Positions 1-7,899 of a stretch of DNA of 64,000 bases are shown here, one piece after another (the stretch's first letter is position 1; each line of letters opens with the position of its first letter). The stretch is from an uncultured Paludibaculum sp. GTDB taxonomy: Bacteria; Acidobacteriota; Terriglobia; Bryobacterales; Bryobacteraceae. The stretch lies in NCBI RefSeq assembly GCF_963665245.1, contig NZ_OY762269.1, positions 1,116,001-1,180,000 on the forward strand. The letters run 5' to 3'. Below the pieces are notes generated by a model that saw only the letters and a program-made list of their open reading frames with translations, was not told the DNA's origin and made no database searches. The translations under genes and the position numbers were made by a program.

Positions 1-184
1 GTGTAACCCGCCGGGCTCTCAGCACGGAGGAAGTCGCCCCAGCCCGGCACGCTCTCGGTCTGGCCACCAACTATGAATCCCAGCCCCCTCAGCCAGTAAG
101 GCGACCGCTCCGCCCCCACATGGATCGAGCGAAAGGTAGTGCACCGCGAAACTGATACACCGCATGGCCCGTGTCGGGTCATGA
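1..184. other. Left-edge non-coding stretch
   Basis: No reading frame here has family-like content. It lies downstream of the minus-strand GlcG-like gene and I see no convincing terminator hairpin. Confidence 0.4.
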
Positions 185-604
185 CTAGACAAGCAGGGCG
201 GCCACTGCCGCCTCGGCCACGGCGATGTCCTGCTCAACAGTCCCTGCGCTGGCGCCCACGGCCCCAATAATTGCCCCATCGGAAAGGATGGGAACGCCGC
301 CGCCGAAGATGACCACCTTACCGGCATTGCTTTCCTGAATGCCATAGAGAGGTTGCCCCGGCTGGGCAAGCCCGGCCAGAACAGTAGTCGTCTTGTCGAA
401 GATTCTCGCGGTCACCGCCTTGTTGATGGCGAGCTCGATGCTCCCGATGAGTGCACCGTCCTGGCGCAGGAACGCCACCAGGTGCCCGCCGGCATCAACC
501 ACCGCGATATTGTAGGCGATCCCCAGGCTCGTGGCCTTTGCTTCCGCGGCAGACAGCATTCGCTTTGCATCGTCGAGCGTGACGGTGGTGTATATCCGTG
601 GCAT
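185..604 (-). CDS. GlcG/HbpS-type heme-binding family protein
   Basis: Small single-domain protein of about 139 residues in the GlcG/HbpS (DUF336) family. Members bind heme or small ligands, or act as accessory proteins beside oxidoreductase genes; the exact role is usually unknown. The sequence shows the family core: an N-terminal helix with AEAKA, the strand AVVDAGGHLVAFLRQDGA, and the glycine-rich GGGVPI turn followed by GAIGASAG-like segments. An upstream start in the same frame would add 11 residues, but the ATG giving MPRIYTT is preceded by GAGG at good spacing and is preferred. It lies 62 nt downstream of the aldehyde dehydrogenase on the same strand, so they are probably cotranscribed. 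No signal peptide, so cytoplasmic. Confidence 0.82.
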   Translation of the reverse strand: MPRIYTTVTLDDAKRMLSAAEAKATSLGIAYNIAVVDAGGHLVAFLRQDGALIGSIELAINKAVTARIFDKTTTVLAGLAQPGQPLYGIQESNAGKVVIFGGGVPILSDGAIIGAVGASAGTVEQDIAVAEAAVAALLV

Positions 605-666
605 GCCATCCTCGATCCTTTGGACGCCCTGCTGCACCTCCAGGAAGATGCAGCCAAGGGAAGCCG

Positions 667-2043
667 TTAGTTTTTGAACACAATCATCTTTTCAGCGGTC
701 ATCTCCCGCATGGTGTACGGAATGCCGCCAATCCCATAACCGGATTCGCGCCTTCCGCGGAATGGCATCCAATCCGTTCGAAACGCGGTATGGTCGTTCA
801 CCAGCACGGTCGACGCATCGAGGCGCTCAGCCGCGTAGAAAGCCGTGCGCAGGTCTTCCGTGAAGATGCTCGATTGAAAAGCGACCGGCAGGGAATTGGC
901 AGCGGCTAGCGCCTCGTCGAGGTGCTGAAACGCGTACACACAGGTGATCGGCCCAAATGCCTCCAGAGTCGAAACCTTCGCATTCCGCGGCGGATGGACG
1001 AGAATGCCCGGCATCAGGGTGGTCTCACTGTGCCGCCCTCCGCCCATGAGGCGAGCGCCTCCGGCGACGGCTTCGTCAGTCCAGGCGGCCACCCTGGTTA
1101 CCTCGCTGGGATGGATGAGAGGGCCAACTTCGGTTTCCGGCAAGAGTGGATCGCCTACCTTCAGGGCCGAGACGCGCGCCGAGAAGCGCTTCAGGAACTC
1201 TTCTTCCAAGGCCTCGTGGACATAGATGCGCTGAACGGAAACGCAAACCTGACCCGCGTGATAATACCCGCCCTTGACCAGCGGTTCGATGACACGGTCC
1301 AGATCGGCTTTGCGATCGACGATCACTGGCGCCACTCCGCCGTGCTCCAGCGCACAGCGAGCGCCGGGAGCCAGCTTGGAACGGAGCGACCAACCAACCT
1401 TTGCCGAACCGATGAAGCTGAGGAAGGCGATGCGCGGATCGGTCACCAGTGCCTCACTCAAACCGCGCTTCTCCGGCAGGAACGTCTGCACCCAGCCTTC
1501 CGGCAGGCCCGCCTCAGTGAGCAGGCCAACAAGTTCGAAGCAGCACAGCGGGGTTGCCGTGGCTGGCTTGACGATCACCGGGCATCCCACCGCAACCGCG
1601 GGGGCCACCTGGTGAACTATCAGGTTGAGCGGATGATTGAACGCGGAAACTGCGGCAACTACGCCGATCGGCTCATGAATCGTGAAGGCCCGCCGGCCGG
1701 CACTCGCGCGCGTCATCCCCATCGGGATCTCCGCGCCCGCCGACACCCGCAGCATGTCCGCTGCATTGCGAATGCCGTCAATGGCGCGATCCGTCTCGAC
1801 CAACGCATCCGTGAGCGGCTTGCCCCCCTCCCGCGCGATCAGGTGTCCAAACGTCTCTCGCCGGCTCTCGACGAGATCGCCCAGTCTGTTCAGGATCTCG
1901 ATCTTCTCGTACTTCTCCAGCCAGTGAGTCCGGTCAGCCAGAAGCCGCGCCGCCGTTGTCAGTTTGCGCTCCAGTGCCGCCTCGTCGTCGCCGGGCAAAC
2001 TGGTTATGGGCTGCCGGTCAAATGCTTGAACGACTTCAATCAT
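667..2043 (-). CDS. Aldehyde dehydrogenase family protein
   Basis: NAD(P)-dependent aldehyde dehydrogenase of 458 residues, normal family length, oxidising an aldehyde to its acid. Visible residues are Asn136 (SAFNHPLN), Lys159 (VIVKPA), the cofactor loop FIGSAKVG near 210, the general base Glu233 in ALEHGG and the nucleophile Cys267 in AGQVCVS. The EHGGVAP wording resembles the lactaldehyde/succinate-semialdehyde branch; the substrate cannot be read from sequence. The frame stays open a further 80 codons upstream, but that extension is antisense-like text over the neighbouring pseudogene, and ATG at 2043 has GAGG seven bases before it. Probably cytoplasmic and cotranscribed with the GlcG-like gene. 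Confidence 0.9.
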   Translation of the reverse strand: MIEVVQAFDRQPITSLPGDDEAALERKLTTAARLLADRTHWLEKYEKIEILNRLGDLVESRRETFGHLIAREGGKPLTDALVETDRAIDGIRNAADMLRVSAGAEIPMGMTRASAGRRAFTIHEPIGVVAAVSAFNHPLNLIVHQVAPAVAVGCPVIVKPATATPLCCFELVGLLTEAGLPEGWVQTFLPEKRGLSEALVTDPRIAFLSFIGSAKVGWSLRSKLAPGARCALEHGGVAPVIVDRKADLDRVIEPLVKGGYYHAGQVCVSVQRIYVHEALEEEFLKRFSARVSALKVGDPLLPETEVGPLIHPSEVTRVAAWTDEAVAGGARLMGGGRHSETTLMPGILVHPPRNAKVSTLEAFGPITCVYAFQHLDEALAAANSLPVAFQSSIFTEDLRTAFYAAERLDASTVLVNDHTAFRTDWMPFRGRRESGYGIGGIPYTMREMTAEKMIVFKN

Positions 2044-2098
2044 AAGAGCCTCGTTTCTCGGAAAATTCGTCTTCGCCCTGCGGAGGTTGCAGGCCGGT

Positions 2099-2521
2099 CT
2101 ACTCTGCCTCAAACAGATCCCGGGACTGATGGGGCTGGCAACGCAGGTACTGATGCGGAGCGCGAACGGTGGCGCCCAGGCTGACGGCGGCATGCCATGG
2201 CCAGTGCGGATCGTAAAGCACGCCCCGCGCCAGGGTAACCGTGTCGGCGTCCCCCGTCGACACGATGGACTCCGCTTGTTCAAACCCCGAAATCAGTCCG
2301 ACCGCAACCATGGGAATCTTCACCGCAGCCTTCACGGCGCTCGATATCCCAGCCGCCCGGCACCCAGTCTGTACCCGACACCCGCATGGAGACCGGCCGT
2401 TCGGCCGGGAATGCCTCGCGGACCGCATCGCCGAGTACTGGCACATCGGAGCAATGACGATTCGGTTGCGGAACTCGAGTTCCCGGATACGAAGCGGTCG
2501 GAACAGCGCGATCTGGGCCAT
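2099..2521 (-). pseudogene. Decayed old-yellow-enzyme (NADH:flavin oxidoreductase)
   Basis: Remnant of a YqjM-like ene-reductase (normally about 350 residues). The N-terminus is intact in one frame (MAQIALFRPLRIRELEFRNR, then APMCQYSA). About 200 codons are then missing. A central strand, VREAFPAERPVSMRVSGTDW followed by VPGGWDIE, continues in a second frame. After another gap the C-terminal flavin-binding part (IPMVAVGLISGF, ADTVTLARGVLYDPHWPWHA) returns in the first frame. Two internal deletions with a frame change make it non-functional. The opening ATG still has upstream purines. It sits between the aldehyde dehydrogenase and the SRPBCC gene, so it was probably once part of this redox cluster. 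Confidence 0.85.
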
Positions 2522-2559
2522 GCTGCTTCCCTCGTGTCCTGCGGCTGGGCATCCGTGCC

Positions 2560-3000
2560 CTACGCGGCACTACTTCTACTGCGTCGAGCAGCCAATGAGG
2601 ACGCCAACGCCTTCAGTCCATCTTCGTAGATGCCCTGGAGAAGTTTCGACGCCTCGTCTTCGCTTACACCCTGGGGACTGAACTTCCCGCTCCACTCCAC
2701 GCGCGAGCCTTCGCCCTCGGTCGCTGCGTCAACGCGGATGGTGGACAGATAGCCGGTGACAGGAAAGGGGGACTGCAGAATCGAATAGGTGTAGCTGCGT
2801 GCTCGGTTGTCGAACGCCTCCAGTCGCTCCACAATGGTCTCGCCGGTCGGGTTGGCAAGACGGCGCACCCTGCCGCCCTCGCTCAACTCACTGTTGGGTA
2901 TATACGGAAGCCAATCGGGCAACGAACCGAATCCGCCAATCAGGTGCCACACCTCATCGGGTGCATCGGGAAGTTGGATGCTAGCGTAGGCGTGCGCCAT
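2560..3000 (-). CDS. SRPBCC (START-like) family protein
   Basis: Protein of 146 residues with the SRPBCC/polyketide-cyclase-like fold, a hydrophobic-cavity domain that binds small organic ligands. The sequence shows an initial strand (AYASIQLPDAPDEVWHLIG), the FGSLPDWLP segment, alternating strands with VERLEAF and VEWSGKF, and a long C-terminal helix ending KALASSL. The start MAHAYAS is preceded by AGGAG at about 8 bases; an in-frame longer version is unlikely. Its first 20 nt overlap the 3' end of the upstream aldo/keto reductase, which suggests translational coupling. Ligand unknown. Confidence 0.85.
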   Translation of the reverse strand: MAHAYASIQLPDAPDEVWHLIGGFGSLPDWLPYIPNSELSEGGRVRRLANPTGETIVERLEAFDNRARSYTYSILQSPFPVTGYLSTIRVDAATEGEGSRVEWSGKFSPQGVSEDEASKLLQGIYEDGLKALASSLAARRSRSSAA

Positions 3001-4024
3001 GGGCCACTCCTTCTGTTCGGTCGATGGGCAGCGGAGCCTCGGGCGAAACCAGCCCGCGTTTTCGCAACTCGGTCCAGAAGTCATCGGGGATCTGGGCCTT
3101 CAGTGCGTCCTGATCCTCCTGAATCCGGCTCGGTTTGCTCGCGCCCGGAATGATCGCGGCGACCGCAGGATGGGCCAATGAGAACTGCAGCGCCGCAGCC
3201 TTCATCGGAACACCGTAACGCTCCGCGACGCCCTTGATCCTCTCCACCTTCGCGAGGACCTCGGGCGCCGCCGCCGCGTACTCGAAGTTCTTGCCGCCCG
3301 CGAGCACGCCGGAACTGTACGGTCCGCCGACCACGATATCGACTCCCTTGGCGGCGGCCGCCGGCATGAGGCGCTGCAACGCCCGCTCATGATCCAGCAA
3401 AGTGTACCGCCCGGCCAGAAGCGTGCCGTCCGCGTTGGTTTCCGAAAGCCCCAGCATCAATTCCACCGGTTCAATCCGATTCACGCCCAGGCCCCAGCCT
3501 TTGATGATGCCCTCCTCCCGCAGCCGCGTGAGCGCCACGAATGCCCCTTTGCGGGCGGCCTCAAAGCGGGCTAGCCATTCATCCCCATGGAAGTCTTGCG
3601 CAATATCGTGAACCCAGACAAAGTCGATCCGGTCGACGCCCAAACGCTTCAGGCTGTCGTCGATGGAACGACGCGCGCCGTCGGCCGAGTAGTCGTAGAT
3701 CATCCTGTTCGGGCGTCCATGCTCAAACAGCCCGGTCTTCTCTCCGAAGTCGCGCTTCGTCTCCACCTCGTCCAGGATGATTCGCCCGACTTTTGTACTC
3801 AGCACATACTCATCGCGCTTTCGCCCGGATAACGCCGCGCCGAGCCGGCTCTCGGCCAGGCCCGCGCCGTAGAAGGGCGCAGTGTCGAAATACCGGACGC
3901 CCTGCTGCCAGGCCGCTTCGACCGTCGCCGCCGCCTCTTCATCCGGAATACTCCGGAACATGTTGCCCAGCGGAGCCGTACCAAACCCAAGCGGTCCCGC
4001 CAGGAGATGCTTTCTGATGTTCAT
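2981..4024 (-). CDS. Aldo/keto reductase
   Basis: NAD(P)H-linked TIM-barrel oxidoreductase of 347 residues. The catalytic tetrad is visible: Asp47 and Tyr52 in FDTAPFYG, Lys78 in STKVGR, and His in WVHD near residue 140. The C-terminal SLAHPAVAAIIPGASKPSRI is the phosphate-binding part of the cofactor site. The overall pattern resembles D-threo-aldose/L-fucose dehydrogenase-like reductases; the substrate is not known. ATG at 4024 has GGAG six bases upstream. It overlaps the SRPBCC gene by 20 nt and is likely in the same transcript. Confidence 0.9.
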   Translation of the reverse strand: MNIRKHLLAGPLGFGTAPLGNMFRSIPDEEAAATVEAAWQQGVRYFDTAPFYGAGLAESRLGAALSGRKRDEYVLSTKVGRIILDEVETKRDFGEKTGLFEHGRPNRMIYDYSADGARRSIDDSLKRLGVDRIDFVWVHDIAQDFHGDEWLARFEAARKGAFVALTRLREEGIIKGWGLGVNRIEPVELMLGLSETNADGTLLAGRYTLLDHERALQRLMPAAAAKGVDIVVGGPYSSGVLAGGKNFEYAAAAPEVLAKVERIKGVAERYGVPMKAAALQFSLAHPAVAAIIPGASKPSRIQEDQDALKAQIPDDFWTELRKRGLVSPEAPLPIDRTEGVAHGARLR

Positions 4025-4068
4025 AGTTGCTCCATTTCCATGCGCGGTCTCCTTCGTGCGCCGTGAGG

Positions 4069-4209
4069 TTACTTGGCGGCTTCTCGAAGCACACGCATCC
4101 TCGTCGTTCTCACTCCGCCGTCGGCCAGTGCTGGCAGTTTCTCGAACCAGGCCTTCACGTAAGGCATGTTGTTGTGGGCTTCGAAGTCCTCCTGATTAGC
4201 CAACACCTC
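4069..4209 (-). pseudogene. C-terminal scrap of an ABM-type monooxygenase
   Basis: Reading the minus strand in the frame that ends at the TAA at 4069-4071 gives EVLANQEDFEAHNNMPYVKA, then WFEKLPAL and a basic tail ending REAAK. This matches the last helix and strand of antibiotic-biosynthesis-monooxygenase/YgiN-type proteins (the AH..SPH..AW..K pattern). There is no start codon and no N-terminal half. It abuts the VOC remnant in another frame, so the locus looks like a deletion junction between two genes. Confidence 0.65.
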
Positions 4210-4460
4210 TCCGCGTAGAACTCAAACGCCCTATTCATGTTCTGGACGGTAATTCCGAAATGCTGGACGCCCCGGATTCGGCACCCGAGGGACCTGCCTG
4301 CTCCTGAGCTGGTTCCCGCAGGAGCGCTCGCGGAGCCGGTCTGACTGGCAGTTTGCGCCACGCCTGCCGTGCCGGCCAGGACGATCGCGGCCATGGATTG
4401 TACTGCCTGCCGGCGGTTTGGCGTCGCCGGCTTCTGCTTTTCATTGCAATTAGTCAGCAT
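4210..4460 (-). pseudogene. Truncated Tat-exported VOC (glyoxalase-like) protein
   Basis: Starts at an ATG with a good GGAGG and reads a twin-arginine-like leader (NRRQAVQSMAAIVLAG) and an Ala/Gly/Ser-rich linker. The first strand and helix of a vicinal-oxygen-chelate domain follow (GVQHFGITVQNMNRAFEFYA). Homology stops at about residue 84, where the frame enters the ABM scrap and soon terminates. A full VOC domain needs about 120 residues with paired metal ligands, so this cannot be active. A longer upstream start in frame (to 4517) is possible but less likely. Confidence 0.75.
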
Positions 4461-4547
4461 CAACAGGTCCCTCCTCAGTGGTTGAATCACGCCGGCTGTC
4501 TGGCCAGGCGGTGGCACGGTCTTCCCTTATATGGCGGCCGCACCGGA

Positions 4548-5663
4548 CTATCGAGCCACCACTCCTTGCTCGCTCCTGCGCTGAGCCGGATCCGCGGCCT
4601 TGTCGACATTGAAGACAACCACCGCGCGGCCAATGATGTCCCCGGCGCGCAGCATCTCCAGATGATCGTTGATGTCCTCGAACCGGACTTTCTGCCCCGA
4701 GGAATGGATCTTCCCCTGCTGGGCTAGAGCCAGCACCTCCTGCAGGTCGGTGTGGTTTGCCCAGTATGAGCCGAAGTAGGAGAACTCGCCCGAAACCAGG
4801 GGGAACAGGGGAATCGCGATCTCCGTACCCACCAGACCCACCGATACGAATGCGCCTGCGGTGGCAAGCAGCCCGAATCCGGTCTGTATCGTCTCTTTGG
4901 CGCCTACACAGTCGATGACAGCATCCAGCTTGCGCTTGCCTGTCAGCCGCTGCAGCTCGGCCCGCAGATCATCCAGCGACTTGCCGCGGGTGTTGATGGC
5001 ATAGTCCGCTCCATGCTGTTTCGCCAGCGCAAGCTTCTCTTCGTTTCGCGCGAAAACCACCACCGTGGCTCCGGACCCGAGCAGCTTCGCGTACTGCACC
5101 GCATAGCTACCCAGCCCGCTTGCGCCAAAGACCGCGATGACTCGATCCGGTCCAAGGACACCAGCCGCGCGCAGCTTCTTGATGCCCCGGTAGGGGGTCA
5201 CTCCGGCATCCGTCAGCGGCGCCAGTTCCTCCCACTTCAACTTGGCATCCACACGGATGAGGTGACGATAGGGCACGGCGACGAACTCGGCGTACCCGCC
5301 GGGTGGCCCAAACCCCGGCCAGCCGCCGTGCTCACAAAGCTGTTCGTTACCGGCACGGCATTGTCTGCAGGTCCCATCGCCCCAGCCGGCGGCAACCACC
5401 ACGGCATCGCCGATGGCGAGCTGAGCCGTCTCAGGCACTCGCTCGCCAATGGTTTCGACCAACCCCGCGATCTCATGCCCCGGTGTAATGGGGAATTTCA
5501 GATTGAGTGCACTGTGGAAATACCCGTCCACAAGTTGTACATCCGACCGGCACATCCCGGCGCCACCCACCCGCACCAGAACCTCGTCGGGCGATATTTC
5601 TGGGATCTTCACCTCTTCCAGTACGAGCGGCTGTTGGTAGCCGTGCATTCTCGCTGCAAGCAT
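4548..5663 (-). CDS. Zinc-dependent alcohol dehydrogenase (MDR family)
   Basis: Medium-chain NAD(P)-dependent alcohol dehydrogenase, 371 residues. Catalytic zinc ligands are Cys38 (MCRSD) and His63-Glu64 (PGHEIAG). The structural-zinc lobe reads GDGTCRQCRAGNEQLC, with three of the usual four cysteines; the first is replaced by Asp. The Rossmann motif is FGASGLGSYAVQYAK. Start ATG at 5663 follows GGAGGG. The C-terminal 20 residues are polar and alanine/arginine-rich, beyond the usual end. The substrate is probably a primary or aryl alcohol, unproven. It stands in the redox gene cluster, upstream of the VOC/ABM scar. Confidence 0.9.
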   Translation of the reverse strand: MLAARMHGYQQPLVLEEVKIPEISPDEVLVRVGGAGMCRSDVQLVDGYFHSALNLKFPITPGHEIAGLVETIGERVPETAQLAIGDAVVVAAGWGDGTCRQCRAGNEQLCEHGGWPGFGPPGGYAEFVAVPYRHLIRVDAKLKWEELAPLTDAGVTPYRGIKKLRAAGVLGPDRVIAVFGASGLGSYAVQYAKLLGSGATVVVFARNEEKLALAKQHGADYAINTRGKSLDDLRAELQRLTGKRKLDAVIDCVGAKETIQTGFGLLATAGAFVSVGLVGTEIAIPLFPLVSGEFSYFGSYWANHTDLQEVLALAQQGKIHSSGQKVRFEDINDHLEMLRAGDIIGRAVVVFNVDKAADPAQRRSEQGVVAR

Positions 5664-5811
5664 TTTCCATCCCTCCGTGTCTCAAATTTGTTTCGCTCCA
5701 ACTCTTCTCCAACAATGTCCGGGCAACAGTCTGCCCAGCGGTGTGCCCCTCGTGCCATTTCGGGACCACCATGTTTTCTCTCAACCGCAACGGCTCGCCC
5801 GCTCGGGAGCC

Positions 5812-6540
5812 CTACAGCGCGTCAAACAGCCGTACGCATCGCTCCGCCGCACTGCGCGCACTCTGCGGATTGACGCCGGTAACCACCCGGCCGCAAGTGA
5901 TCGAGTAGTCGTCGAAGGCATTCATGGGCGACGAGTAGTAAGCGCCCACCTTCGTCACGGCTTCGACAATCGGCAGCACGCCATCGGCCCGCAGCTTGTC
6001 CAGGATGGCGAAGATCATTTCGCCCTCGATCGTGAAACCGGTCACCGTTTTGCCTTCGATGATCGATTTGCCCGTCTTCGAGTCGAGGATGCCCGGCATG
6101 ATGGCTGGGCCATGGCACACGGCGGCCACCACGCCGCCTCGATCCCAGATATCCGCTGCGGCCACCTGCAGGCCCGTCGCGGTCGGATAGTCGTAGAGTG
6201 CCGCGTGCCCCGCTGACGCGAAGAACACGCCGTACTCCTCCTTCTTCACGTCGGACGCTTTCTTGAGCTGGGAATTCAGCTTCACCTGGAACGGATGTTT
6301 GGGATTGTCATAGACCGCCTTGTCGCTCCCCGCCAGAAACGGCAGTTGCAGCGAGTTGTAGTCCAGGCCGCAGGTGCCGGTCTCGGAAGCCAGGTCCACT
6401 TCGAATCCTGCATCTGAGAGCACCTCGTAGGGGTGCAGGGCTTCGGTGTAGAAGAGACCCGTCTTGTGGCCTCCTGGATAAATCGCGCCATTGAAGCTGG
6501 AAATCGCAATCAGCGCTTTTCGAGTGAGTTTCTTGGGCAT
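5812..6540 (-). CDS. DJ-1/PfpI family protein (Hsp31-like)
   Basis: Class I glutamine-amidotransferase-like protein of 242 residues. The nucleophile elbow is AAVCHGPAI with Cys142 followed by His143, typical of Hsp31/DJ-1 members that act as chaperones, methylglyoxal hydratases or deglycases. Conserved family features include YPGGHKTGLFYTEALHPYEV near the N-terminus and the ETGTCGLD segment. No signal peptide. The start at 6540 has GAGGGG upstream. Linkage to aldehyde and alcohol dehydrogenases fits a reactive-aldehyde defence role, an inference from context. Confidence 0.85.
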   Translation of the reverse strand: MPKKLTRKALIAISSFNGAIYPGGHKTGLFYTEALHPYEVLSDAGFEVDLASETGTCGLDYNSLQLPFLAGSDKAVYDNPKHPFQVKLNSQLKKASDVKKEEYGVFFASAGHAALYDYPTATGLQVAAADIWDRGGVVAAVCHGPAIMPGILDSKTGKSIIEGKTVTGFTIEGEMIFAILDKLRADGVLPIVEAVTKVGAYYSSPMNAFDDYSITCGRVVTGVNPQSARSAAERCVRLFDAL

Positions 6541-6763
6541 GTTCGTTCCCCTCGTTTCGGGATGGTAGGACTACTTCCGCTTTGCTGCGCCGGAAGGAAC
6601 GTTCGTCGGTGAAAGACCTCCGGTCAACGGATGGCAACCTCAGGTCTTTGAAGAACGGCTCCTGCGGAACGTCCCCAGTGTGCTCTGTCCGTCTGTAATC
6701 TTTGAAGCCTCAATCGGGCTGCCGGGACGCCCCCATCGGGTGCCGGTCACCCACCCTATTGGG

Positions 6764-7135
6764 TCATTCAGAGTTGGAAAGCGAAATGCGCCGCCGTCCG
6801 AAGAGCCGCGCGTCGACTGACCAGGCGCCCGGACCCAGGACGGTCAGGCCTGCGCCAATTGCGGCTGCGAGGTAATGCGCCGCGGCGCCGTCACTTGTTC
6901 TCATCGCAAGCGAGAACTCCAACAACGCAGTCACAGCGCCTGAAATTGGGGTCCATAGTCCGGCGAGTAGGAAGACTCCCGCGAACGCGGCGACGGCCGG
7001 GAGCCAAGTGTCACCACTGGGGAAGGATGGGCTCGCAATACATCGCTCGAGCAGGAAGCAGGAGACCGCCAGTCGCAGCAGCAGCAGGCCGCGGCCGGGC
7101 CAGCCATTCGCGAAGTTGGAATAAAGACGCTGCAG
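6764..7135 (-). CDS. Small DoxX-like membrane protein, CTG start or start-less
   Basis: A 123-codon open frame on the minus strand encodes a strongly hydrophobic protein starting QRLYSNFANGWPGRGLLLLR after a CTG codon. It continues with helices around CFLLE, LPAVAAFAGVFLLAG, AVTALLEFSLAM and HYLAAAIGAGLTVLG, and ends SLSNSE before TGA at 6764-6766. Four membrane segments and the ...NGWPG.GLLLLR opening resemble short DoxX-like proteins. No ATG, GTG or TTG lies between the in-frame TAG at 7145-7147 and the first helix, so either CTG initiates or the start codon was lost. It lies 84 nt downstream of the response regulator on the same strand. Confidence 0.6.
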   Translation of the reverse strand: MQRLYSNFANGWPGRGLLLLRLAVSCFLLERCIASPSFPSGDTWLPAVAAFAGVFLLAGLWTPISGAVTALLEFSLAMRTSDGAAAHYLAAAIGAGLTVLGPGAWSVDARLFGRRRISLSNSE

Positions 7136-7219
7136 AAGCCTTGGCTAAGACGATAGCGGGTCGCCGCCGGCGGGCGGAAGCCTGAAAAGGGTGGCCGCCG
7201 AAGCCCCTTTCGAGTGAAA

Positions 7220-7882
7220 TCAGGGTACGAGGATGCCGCGCTTCACGGCGATCATCACGGCATGGGTGCGATCGTTGGCCTGCAGTTTCGCCAGAATGTT
7301 CTTCACGCGGCTCTTCACCGCCTCTTCCGTGATGGAAAGCCGGCCGGCGATCTCTTTATTCGCGTGCCCGTCCGCGATGAGATGCAGCACGTCCACTTCC
7401 CGGTCGGTCAGCGTTTCGTCCGTCAAGTGATCCGCCAGCACCGCTGCCACATCGGGCGAGACGGTCCGGCGGCCCGCGTGGACGCTTCGGATCGTGTCGA
7501 GCAGGTCCTTGTGCAGCAGGTTCTTCAGCAGATAAGCCTGTGCTCCGGCCTTCAGTGCACGCCTCACCTGAACGTCGCCGGAGTAAGTCGTCAGCACGAT
7601 AATGGCGGCCTCCGGAGCCTGCTCGCGAATCGCGATAATCGCATCGATCCCGTGCATGCCCGGCATTTGCAGATCCATCAGCGTGATATCCGGCCTGTGC
7701 TTGCGGAACTGCTCCACGCCCTCTGATCCGCTGCAGGCCTCCGCCACCAACTCCAGATCCTTCTTGCCGGCAACCAGCGCGGCAATGCCCTCGCGAATCA
7801 GCGGGTGGTCGTCCACAACCAGGATGCGAATCGGTTGCGGTGTAGGAATCGGGCTGGCTAATCGGCTCGCTGGCGAACTCAC
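7220..7882 (-). CDS. NarL/FixJ-type response regulator
   Basis: 220-residue two-component response regulator. The receiver domain spans about 17-135: acidic pair Asp24-Asp25 (VVDDHP), phosphoacceptor Asp70 (ITLMDLQMPGM), Thr and Lys switch residues (LTTYSG; AYLLKN). The LuxR-type helix-turn-helix spans about 150-215 (LTDREVDVLHLIADGHANKE, then EEAVKSRVKNILAKL). Start is GTG with GAGG eight bases upstream. It follows the propeller-type histidine kinase by 17 nt on the same strand, so the kinase is its obvious partner. DNA target unknown. Confidence 0.93.
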   Translation of the reverse strand: MSSPASRLASPIPTPQPIRILVVDDHPLIREGIAALVAGKKDLELVAEACSGSEGVEQFRKHRPDITLMDLQMPGMHGIDAIIAIREQAPEAAIIVLTTYSGDVQVRRALKAGAQAYLLKNLLHKDLLDTIRSVHAGRRTVSPDVAAVLADHLTDETLTDREVDVLHLIADGHANKEIAGRLSITEEAVKSRVKNILAKLQANDRTHAVMIAVKRGILVP

Positions 7883-7899
7883 GGATGCCCTCGTTGGTG

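Noticed and set aside
922..2184. 420-residue plus-strand gene
   Set aside because: Antisense to aldehyde dehydrogenase, whose catalytic residues are intact on minus.
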